A stretch of 64,000 nt of DNA from an uncultured Collinsella sp. (lineage in GTDB: Bacteria > Actinomycetota > Coriobacteriia > Coriobacteriales > Coriobacteriaceae). Below the pieces are notes generated by a model. That model worked only from the letters and a program-made list of their open reading frames with translations. It was not told the DNA's origin and did no database searches. Shown one piece after another: positions 58,021-64,000 of this stretch. Location: assembly GCA_934667065.1 (NCBI GenBank), contig CAKULD010000006.1, positions 1 through 64,000 of the forward strand. The letters run 5' to 3'. Both the position numbers and the translations under genes were made by a program. The first letter of the stretch is position 1. Every line of letters begins with the position of its first letter.

Positions 58021-60786
58021 ATGGACCAAGACCGCCAAAACAGCCAACGCCGCGATGCGCAGAACACGGAGCGCGAGCAGGATTTTACGACCTACCGCAC
58101 CGCCCAAAGTTCAAATGACATGGTGCCGACGGTCTTTCGCCGTGGCATCTACCGCACGATCCGCGGCAGCCTTAAGCGCTTCCTGTCTATCGTGGTCATC
58201 ACGGCGCTCGGCGTGAGCGTGATGTGCGGCCTCAAGGCGGGTTGCGAGGATCTGTGCGATTCGGTTGATGCCTACTTTGACCAGCAGAATGTCTATGACA
58301 TCAACGTGCAGTCGACCTATGGCCTGACCGATGATGACCTTGCCGCGATCCAAGAGGTCGACGGCGTCGAGACGGCCGAGGGTATCTATACCGAGACCGC
58401 CTACACCGCCGTGGGCACGGCGCGCGAACGCGTCGTCGTACAGAGCCTCTCCAAGGAGAATATCGACCAACCGGTGTTGGTGCGCGGCGACTTGCCCGAG
58501 ACTTCGGGCGAAGTGGCAGTGACCTCGCGCTTTTTGAAGGCATCGGGCAAAAAGCTCGGCGATACGGTGAGCTTTGCCGCCAACGATGCGAGCTCATCGA
58601 ACCAAAGCGCCAAGGATCAGTTTGCCGCGGCCGATTACACCATCACGGCTGAGGTCCTCGATCCCACCGACGTGAGTTCCGACTCGACTGTCAATGCCTT
58701 CCGTGCTTCTTCGGCAGCGGACTACAAGTTCTACGTAAGCGAGGATGCCGCGACGTCGTCGTCCTATTCTGCGATTCACGTGGTCGTCGAGGGGGCTAAG
58801 AACCTCAACTCCTATTCCGATGTCTATACGACAAAGATTGACGAGGTCAAAGCCAATATTGATAAGATTCGCGACGAGCGCGAGAAGGTGCGTGCCAAGG
58901 AGCTGACGGTCGACACGCCAGCGAACTTGGATGCAGCTGAGCGCCAGGCGAATATGGTCTTTGGGATCGAACAGGACAACATCAACCGCATGGCCGAGGG
59001 CAGCGAGGAGCGTGCGCAGGCGCAGGCCGACCTGGACCAGCGTCGCGCCGCCGCCGACCAACAGTTCGCCGATGCCCGCGCCGAGCTCTCCGACCTGGGC
59101 GAATGCACCTGGTACATCCAAGACCGCGGCAATATCGCGAGCTACTCGAGCGTCGAGAGCGATAGCTCCTCAATCGAGGCCATCGCCACGGTGTTCCCGT
59201 TCATCTTCTTTATCGTCGCCGTGCTCATCAGCCTCACCACCGCCACGCGCATGGTCGAGGAAGAGCGCACGCTCATTGGCCTGTACAAGGCGCTCGGCTA
59301 TTCGCGCGGGCGCATTCTGTCCAAATACGTGGACTACTCGCTGTGGGCCTGTCTGATCGGCGGCGTGCTCGGCAATATCTTTGGCTTTGTGGGCCTGCCG
59401 CTGTTCCTGTTTACGGTGTTCGACGACATGTACTCGCTGCCTCAGATGCTGCTTTCATACGACATCGTGTCCTCGATCGTCTCGGTGGCGCTGTTTGCCG
59501 TGGGCGTGGTGGGCGCCACGATTATCGCCTGCCGCCACGAGATGGCCGAGACTCCGGCCTCGCTCATGCGCCCCAAGGCCCCGCGCGCCGGCTCGCGCAT
59601 TTTCCTCGAGCGCATCGGCTTTATTTGGCGCCGCATGGGCTTTTTGAACAAGGTGGCCGCGCGCAATTTGTTCCGGTACAAAAAACGTGCCTTTATGACT
59701 ATCTTCGGTATTGCGGGCTGTACGGCGCTCGTGATCTGCGGTATGGGTATTCGCGACACGTCGGTGGCGCTTTCGCCCAAGCAGTACGGGCACATTACGC
59801 GCTATGACCTGCTGGCGGTCGCTAACCCCGATGACTTTACGCAGACGTGCGCGGCTCTGGACGAGCGCAGCGCGGCCAAGGACTCCAACGTGACCGTGAC
59901 CTCGACGCTGCCGATCATGACCGACAACGTCACCTTTACGTATGGCGGCAAGAGCGAGACCGTGCAGCTGGTCGTGGTGCCCGATGACCGTACGAGCGAC
60001 TTGGGCGATTACGTGCGCCTGGAGGATGAGTCCAAAGAACCGCTCACCCTGCGTGACGGGGATGTGTATTTGAGCAAGAGCTCTCAGCTGGTGCTGGGGA
60101 TCAAGCCGGGTGACACGGCGCAGGTTCAGGACTCGTCGCTCAATGTCGCCGATGTCGAGGTGAGTGACATCTCGCTCAACTACCTAGGCAACACGCTCTA
60201 TATGACGCAGAGCACCTATGAGCGTGCGTTTGGTCGAAGCGTTCGTCTCAACGGCATCTTTGCGTTGCTCAAGGGTTCATCGGCCGATCAAATTGCGTTT
60301 AGCAAACAACTTAAAAACGACGGCTGGCTCACGATTTCGAGCACGGCCGAGCATTGGGAAAACTACGAGGCCAACTTCACTATCATCAACTCGGTTGTGG
60401 TGCTCGTAACCTTTATGGCGGCGTGCCTGTCGTTTGTGGTGGTGTTTACGCTGTCCAATACGAATATCTCGGAGCGCGAGCGCGAGCTGGCGACTATCAA
60501 GGTGCTGGGCTTCCGTCGCGGCGAGGTGCACCATTACGTCAACAAGGAGACGTTGATTTTGACGGCGATTGGTGCCGCGCTGGGCGTGCCGCTGGGCGGC
60601 TTGCTAGCCGAGAGCTTTACGTACATCCTGCAGATGCCGTCGCTGTACTTTGACGTTGAGGTCGAGCCGTTGAGCTACGTGCTGTCTGTGGTGCTGGCTT
60701 TTGGATTCACGATTATCGTCAACCTCGCCACCAACCGAACGCTCAACAAGATCGACATGGTCGGCGCCCTCAAAAGCGCCGAGTAA
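58021..60786 (+). CDS. Large FtsX-domain ABC permease with coiled-coil extracytoplasmic domain
   Basis: 921 aa from ATG 58021 (a GTG at 58009 overlaps the ATPase gene). TM1 is FLSIVVITALGVSVMCGLKA; an extracytoplasmic domain (about 75-390) contains a heptad-like segment (KANIDKIRDEREKVRAKELT, RAQAQADLDQRRAAADQQFA); three helices form the first FtsX domain (about 395-505: FIFFIVAVLISLTTATRMVE); a second TM (FMTIFGIAGCTALVICGMGI) and outer domain follow; then the second FtsX domain (about 790-915, ERELATIKVLGFRRGEVHHY). This two-FtsX layout is typical of large Gram-positive export permeases. It works with the ATPase at 57314; the cargo is unknown. Confidence 0.9.
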   Translation: MDQDRQNSQRRDAQNTEREQDFTTYRTAQSSNDMVPTVFRRGIYRTIRGSLKRFLSIVVITALGVSVMCGLKAGCEDLCDSVDAYFDQQNVYDINVQSTYGLTDDDLAAIQEVDGVETAEGIYTETAYTAVGTARERVVVQSLSKENIDQPVLVRGDLPETSGEVAVTSRFLKASGKKLGDTVSFAANDASSSNQSAKDQFAAADYTITAEVLDPTDVSSDSTVNAFRASSAADYKFYVSEDAATSSSYSAIHVVVEGAKNLNSYSDVYTTKIDEVKANIDKIRDEREKVRAKELTVDTPANLDAAERQANMVFGIEQDNINRMAEGSEERAQAQADLDQRRAAADQQFADARAELSDLGECTWYIQDRGNIASYSSVESDSSSIEAIATVFPFIFFIVAVLISLTTATRMVEEERTLIGLYKALGYSRGRILSKYVDYSLWACLIGGVLGNIFGFVGLPLFLFTVFDDMYSLPQMLLSYDIVSSIVSVALFAVGVVGATIIACRHEMAETPASLMRPKAPRAGSRIFLERIGFIWRRMGFLNKVAARNLFRYKKRAFMTIFGIAGCTALVICGMGIRDTSVALSPKQYGHITRYDLLAVANPDDFTQTCAALDERSAAKDSNVTVTSTLPIMTDNVTFTYGGKSETVQLVVVPDDRTSDLGDYVRLEDESKEPLTLRDGDVYLSKSSQLVLGIKPGDTAQVQDSSLNVADVEVSDISLNYLGNTLYMTQSTYERAFGRSVRLNGIFALLKGSSADQIAFSKQLKNDGWLTISSTAEHWENYEANFTIINSVVVLVTFMAACLSFVVVFTLSNTNISERERELATIKVLGFRRGEVHHYVNKETLILTAIGAALGVPLGGLLAESFTYILQMPSLYFDVEVEPLSYVLSVVLAFGFTIIVNLATNRTLNKIDMVGALKSAE

Positions 60787-60836
60787 CCTACCAAAAAGGG
60801 ATGTTAATTTTGGCAGGTTTTATCTGCGCAAACGCC
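60784..60836 (-). repeat. Dispersed REP-like hairpin, CCTGTCCCTTTTTGGCAGG family (copy 5, inverted)
   Basis: TAACCTACCAAAAAGGGATG, then TTAATTTTGGCAGGTTTTAT, CTGCGCAAACGCC. It begins in the permease stop codon. Relative to the copy at 57220 it is inverted and has diverged (GGGATGTTAATTTT). Confidence 0.8.
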
Positions 60837-60901
60837 GAGCGGCCCCACGGGCTGCCCGGCGTTTGCCCCGTTTTGCTGGGAATGTCTGTTGCTCAGTGCT
60901 C

Positions 60902-61222
60902 TTACTGACCAATCCAGTGTTGTGCATAGCTCTTGATGTCTTCGGTAAACCCGTCAAGATCGCTGAGAGAAATTACGTCGTCAGCAAGCAGGCTGGCTAT
61001 CTGGCGACGCATCGTGCTGCGGCGGATATCTTCCATCATTACGCCGCCGCACCGCCTGTCCCTATTGACATGCTCCTCGAGCGCCCAAAACCTATCAGAG
61101 GCTTCGCCGTCGCCGTTCAGTATCTCGATGTACTGATTGATGAGCTTTTCCATATAGCGTTCCTGCCATTGAGGAAGCATTTTCTTAAATAGCTTCCAGT
61201 CGCTTTCGGCTACGTCGCGCAT
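60902..61222 (-). CDS. Small conserved protein, 106 aa, of a family often labelled multidrug transporter without evidence
   Basis: Start ATG 61222 (MRDVAESDWKLFKKMLPQWQ) with GGAGGAAAT upstream. It reads ERYMEKLINQYIEILNGDGE, ASDRFWALEEHVNRDRRCGG and LADDVISLSDLDGFTEDIKS. It is a soluble, charged helical protein with no membrane segment. Similar small proteins are widespread in anaerobic Firmicutes and Actinomycetota under misleading names. The role is unknown. It stands alone. Confidence 0.75.
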   Translation of the reverse strand: MRDVAESDWKLFKKMLPQWQERYMEKLINQYIEILNGDGEASDRFWALEEHVNRDRRCGGVMMEDIRRSTMRRQIASLLADDVISLSDLDGFTEDIKSYAQHWIGQ

Positions 61223-61346
61223 ATTTCCTCCGCTCGTCAAACGGACTTTTCCATTTGCCTTTCATTTTATTTGGTTTTCGCTTGCGCGCGTGGATGAAGG
61301 GCTCTCTTCAGCCTTCGAGACTGACCTTGAATGGGTCGTGTGCCAC

Positions 61347-61494
61347 AAAAAGGGCCTATCTACTACGTTTAGTTGAACACCCTTGACCATGCCGGGAAAA
61401 CGAAAAATAAAACCGCAGGTAGAAAGCTTGTCGTTTTCGAAAAATGCGGTCATGGTTGACCCCTTCGAGTTAAACGTAGTAAATAGGCCCTTTT
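61347..61494 (+). repeat. Palindromic element with long terminal inverted repeats, AACCGCAGG-core family (copy 4)
   Basis: AAAAGGGCCTAT, ACTACGTTTA, TTGAAC, TTGACCAT on the left pair with ATGGTTGA, TTCGAG, TTAAACGTAGT, ATAGGCCCTTTT on the right. Interior holds AATAAAACCGCAGGTAGAA and CGTTTTCGAAAAATG. It sits in the 442-bp gap between the small protein gene and the XRE gene, where I see nothing else. Confidence 0.78.
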
Positions 61495-61664
61495 CTTGGC
61501 GAGCCATTGATCCGATGCCAATTTGCGTGTCGCGACTGCCCCTGTCTTTCGTGAATTGCGATGGAATAGTTCCTGAATAGCTTCGGTAAAGGCGAAAACA
61601 GGAACTATATCACCGCAACTTAGGGGAGGGCGTCGGCTGGGGCTTGCTGGTGGGACGGGGCGGA

Positions 61665-62585
61665 CTAGGCTTGCTTGTGATGCTTCCATTGTTTGCGGCA
61701 CCAGTGCATGAGTGCTCCTACGACGGGAATGGTGATGAGGATTACCCAGGCAGGATGGGGTTGTCCCAGGTAGAGCCACATGTAGAGGAACCAGGCAATA
61801 GCAGCCGCCGGGTAGACACTGCCGATGAGCTTAGACAGGCGGCGTCGGTCGATAAAGTCGCCAATGGCGTAGTAGATGGGAATCAAAAAGACGAGGAAGA
61901 GCCCCATGCCCCATGTGCCGTAGACAATGCCGAGCGCCAGATAGGCGAGGGCGACAAGCGCGGGGAAGGGAAACTTGTTCCACGCACGTCCGAGCTTGGT
62001 GTGGAAGTGCTTGCCATGATGGTCGAGCTTGTCGTGCGCCTCTTTCCAGCTGGAAAACGTCTCGCCGTCGATGGTAACGGTGCCGTCGGCATTGGTGTGC
62101 ACGCTATGCCCGTCGTCCTCAAGCGTATCAACGTGTACGCCGCCCGGCCCCACATGGACTTCTTCGCCCTTGCGGTCGTTGGTTACGTGGATTCCATTCC
62201 AGCCCACGTGAACCTCTTCGCCTTTATCGGGATCGATAACGTGGATACCGTGCGCAAGGGAAATGTCGACGAGTGGCTTGTCGCTGCGACTGGTGTTGTC
62301 GGCAGAATCCTCATCCTCTTCGGCCTCATCCGACGCCTCGGCTCCAGCATCGCTGTCCTCAGAGCAGTCAGCGTCATCTGCCGCCTCCCCATACAACAGC
62401 TCATCCAGCGACACGCCATACAGCGCGGCGAGTGCAATGAGGTTATCGGTATCGGGCGAGGATTCACTGCGCTCCCATTTGCTGACAGCCTGGCGACTCA
62501 CGCCCAGTTGGGCGGCAAGCGCTTCCTGAGAAAGCCCGGCAGCTTTGCGGCGATTGACGAGTCGCTGCGCCATTGCAAGATCCAT
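61665..62585 (-). CDS. XRE-family HTH protein with beta-repeat middle and C-terminal membrane segments
   Basis: 306 aa. An HTH (about 6-60: LVNRRKAAGLSQEALAAQLG, VSRQAVSKWERSESSPDTDN) is followed by an acidic linker (about 70-100). A repeated segment comes next, GEEVHVGWNGIHVTNDRKGE then EVHVGPGGVHV, then TNADGTVTIDGETFSSWKEA. Four hydrophobic helices end it (FPALVALAYLALGIVYGTWG, MGLFLVFLIPIYYAIGDFID, AAAIAWFLYMWLYLG, AWVILITIPVVGALMHW). AAAGGAACCACC precedes ATG 62585. Such membrane-tethered XRE regulators may sense envelope state. Several HxH pairs (HVHVG-like, DHHGKHFH) could bind metal. Confidence 0.83.
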   Translation of the reverse strand: MDLAMAQRLVNRRKAAGLSQEALAAQLGVSRQAVSKWERSESSPDTDNLIALAALYGVSLDELLYGEAADDADCSEDSDAGAEASDEAEEDEDSADNTSRSDKPLVDISLAHGIHVIDPDKGEEVHVGWNGIHVTNDRKGEEVHVGPGGVHVDTLEDDGHSVHTNADGTVTIDGETFSSWKEAHDKLDHHGKHFHTKLGRAWNKFPFPALVALAYLALGIVYGTWGMGLFLVFLIPIYYAIGDFIDRRRLSKLIGSVYPAAAIAWFLYMWLYLGQPHPAWVILITIPVVGALMHWCRKQWKHHKQA

Positions 62586-62834
62586 GGTGGTTCCTTTCGT
62601 GAGGTGACCGTAATCGAATGAGCCGAGTATGCCGAGAACAGCCGGTAGCGACCACCATTTCTAGTTAGAATCTGCCTCAACCCTACCGCAACTACCAGTA
62701 GCAACCCCCAACGACCAGCCATTTTGTGACAAATGTCAGTGCAAGTAACAGCCAAGAGCCCCCTTCATTCCAAATCCTCCAGACCAGGCACCCGCAGCAA
62801 GAAGACGACTAGCCTCGACGAGTGTGTAAACGCA

Positions 62835-62933
62835 GGGCCCTCCGGCCTCCGCCTGACGATTTCGATTGGCGACCTTTGACGGAGTCAAGGGAGGAGCCAA
62901 ATCGAAATACGTCAGGCGGAGGCCGGAGGGCCC
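62835..62933. repeat. Long palindrome between the phosphofructokinase and XRE genes
   Basis: Outer arms GGGCCCTCCGGCCTCCGCCT and GAC are perfectly complementary to GTC and AGGCGGAGGCCGGAGGGCCC. Then ATTTCGATTGGC/GCCAAATCGAAAT with one bulge, and a tip TTTGAC-GGA-GTCAA. Same architecture as the other long palindromes but with its own core. It lies 24 bp beyond the phosphofructokinase stop. Confidence 0.82.
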
Positions 62934-62956
62934 GATGGGATGGATTTTCGCCGAGG

Positions 62957-64000
62957 CTATTCGTCGCCGAAGCTGATGCCCAACGATTTGGCCTCTCGCA
63001 CCAGGTCGCTCTGGGGGTCGACATACTTGAGCTTGCCGGCGACCTCCTCGAGCGGCATGTGGCACATCTTGCCGTCGCGCAGGGCGATCATGTAGCCAAA
63101 CTCGCCGCGCAGGCAGCCGAGTGCCGCCTCGACACCGCACTGGGTCGCAAAGATTCGGTCCTGGGCGTCGGGCTGGCCGCCGCGCTGCGTGTGACCGGGG
63201 ATGGCGACGCGGGTCTCGCGACCGGTCTTAGCCTCGATCTCCTTGGCGATGTCGTAGACGATCGACGGGCTCGTGCGCTCGGCGAGCTTCTTCTTGTACT
63301 CCTTCTTGGGCAGCGCCGCGTCCTCCTTGGAGATGGCGCCCTCGGCAACGGCCACGATGGTAAAGCGGCTGCCGGTCTCCATGCGATGCTCGATGGTCTT
63401 GATGACGTTGTCCATGTCGTAAGGGATCTCGGGGATCAGGATGACGTCCGCACCGCCCGCAACGCCAGCGTACAGCGGAATCCAGCCAACCTTGTGACCC
63501 ATGATCTCGATGACGAACACGCGGCCGTGGCTCGAGGCGGTGGTGTGGATGTCGTCGATGCACTTGGTGGCGACGTCGATGGCGCTCGTAAAGCCAAAGG
63601 TCATCTCGGTGCCCCAGGTGTCGTTATCGATGGTCTTGGGCAGGGCGATAACGTTGAGGCCCTCCTGGCGCAGACGATTGGCGGTCTTGGTGGAGCCGTT
63701 GCCGCCCAGCATAAACAGACAGTCGAGCTGCAGCTTGTGATAGGTGTGGACCATCGCGGGCACCTTCTCGACGCCGTCGGCCTCGGGAATGTCCAGACGC
63801 TTGAACGGCGTGCGGCTCGTGCCCAGGATGGTGCCGCCGCGGGTGAGGATGCCGCTGAAATCGGCGGGTGTCATAACACGGAACCTACTGTAGATAAGGC
63901 CCTGGTAGCCGTCCTCGAAACCGTAGATCTCGATAGGCTCTGCACTATTGGTCATGAGCGTTTTGACGATGCCGCGCATGGTGGCGTTGAGCGCTTGGCA
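62957..64000 (-). CDS. 6-phosphofructokinase, N-terminus beyond the right edge
   Basis: At least 347 aa visible, PfkA superfamily. The frame continues past ATG 63979 to position 64000 as CQALNAT, the equivalent of GGDCPGLNAV, so the true start is outside. GTSRTPF, FMLGGNGSTKTANRL, LPKTIDNDTWGTEMTFGFTS, EIMGHKVGWIPLYAGVAGGA and GHTQRGGQPDAQDRIFATQC are family motifs. The Gly of GGNGS is an ATP-type residue, while Lys in PKTIDND is the PPi-type residue. It phosphorylates fructose 6-phosphate with ATP or pyrophosphate. A long palindrome follows its stop. Confidence 0.9.
   Translation of the reverse strand, partial: CQALNATMRGIVKTLMTNSAEPIEIYGFEDGYQGLIYSRFRVMTPADFSGILTRGGTILGTSRTPFKRLDIPEADGVEKVPAMVHTYHKLQLDCLFMLGGNGSTKTANRLRQEGLNVIALPKTIDNDTWGTEMTFGFTSAIDVATKCIDDIHTTASSHGRVFVIEIMGHKVGWIPLYAGVAGGADVILIPEIPYDMDNVIKTIEHRMETGSRFTIVAVAEGAISKEDAALPKKEYKKKLAERTSPSIVYDIAKEIEAKTGRETRVAIPGHTQRGGQPDAQDRIFATQCGVEAALGCLRGEFGYMIALRDGKMCHMPLEEVAGKLKYVDPQSDLVREAKSLGISFGDE

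Overview
The window looks like the chromosome of a high-GC gut Actinomycetota of class Coriobacteriia, most likely Collinsella or a close relative. This is inferred from protein families and style: membrane-spanning LuxR regulators with a 7-TM-like N-terminus, agmatine deiminase modules, a PFL-based fermentation, clear Shine-Dalgarno sequences and strong GC3 codon use. No rRNA, tRNA, CRISPR array, prophage or intact insertion sequence was recognised.

Layout. 1-6.0 kb: end of a possible AraC-type gene, a Nudix-Vsr fusion, a BceAB-like ABC pair and a membrane LuxR regulator. 6.3-19.3 kb: an agmatine/putrescine region with putrescine carbamoyltransferase, two related APC permeases, two different agmatine deiminases, a YtcJ-like amidohydrolase, a MATE exporter and two further LuxR regulators. 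No carbamate kinase is seen. 19.5-21.3 kb: a broken transglutaminase/kinase chimera and a GNAT acetyltransferase. 21.5-28 kb: DAHP synthase, a repeat-rich 0.7 kb gap, and a MarR-controlled heterodimeric ABC exporter. 28.2-33 kb: an SDR with a KdgT-type permease, then pyruvate formate-lyase split into a core lacking the glycyl-radical domain and a separate 83-aa radical subunit. 33.2-39 kb: a sucrose/fructoside locus (LacI regulator with operators, GH32-like protein, PTS EIIBC, sucrose-6-phosphate hydrolase). 39-44 kb: DegV, PFL activase, MTA/SAH nucleosidase, EngB and an Fe-S aldo/keto reductase. 43.9-45.3 kb: a DUF3990/HTH pair that looks like a toxin-antitoxin system under a double palindromic operator. 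45.5-50.9 kb: aspartate-family genes (thrB, thrC, lysC, asd). 51.6-64 kb: an Ogt-type methyltransferase, a two-component system, a 62-bp tandem hairpin array, a CLC channel, a GyrI-like protein, an ABC/FtsX pair, a membrane-anchored XRE regulator and a phosphofructokinase cut by the right edge.

The most unusual signal lies between the genes. Many gaps carry long palindromes of 90-180 bp. They fall into families that share a conserved core or internal loop, while the outer stem arms differ from locus to locus yet remain base-paired. I see one family with GAAAGA/TTGA loops (near 10.5, 22.6 and 42.5 kb), one with a CGTCCTCG loop (33.0, 45.4 and 50.9 kb), and one with an AACCGCAGG core (0.5, 4.9, 51.3 and 61.4 kb). 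Two shorter REP-like repeats are also dispersed. Paired arms that differ in sequence are what selection for secondary structure would leave, so these elements, with the split PFL, the Nudix-Vsr fusion, the DUF3990 system and the 62-bp array, are the main things worth following up.
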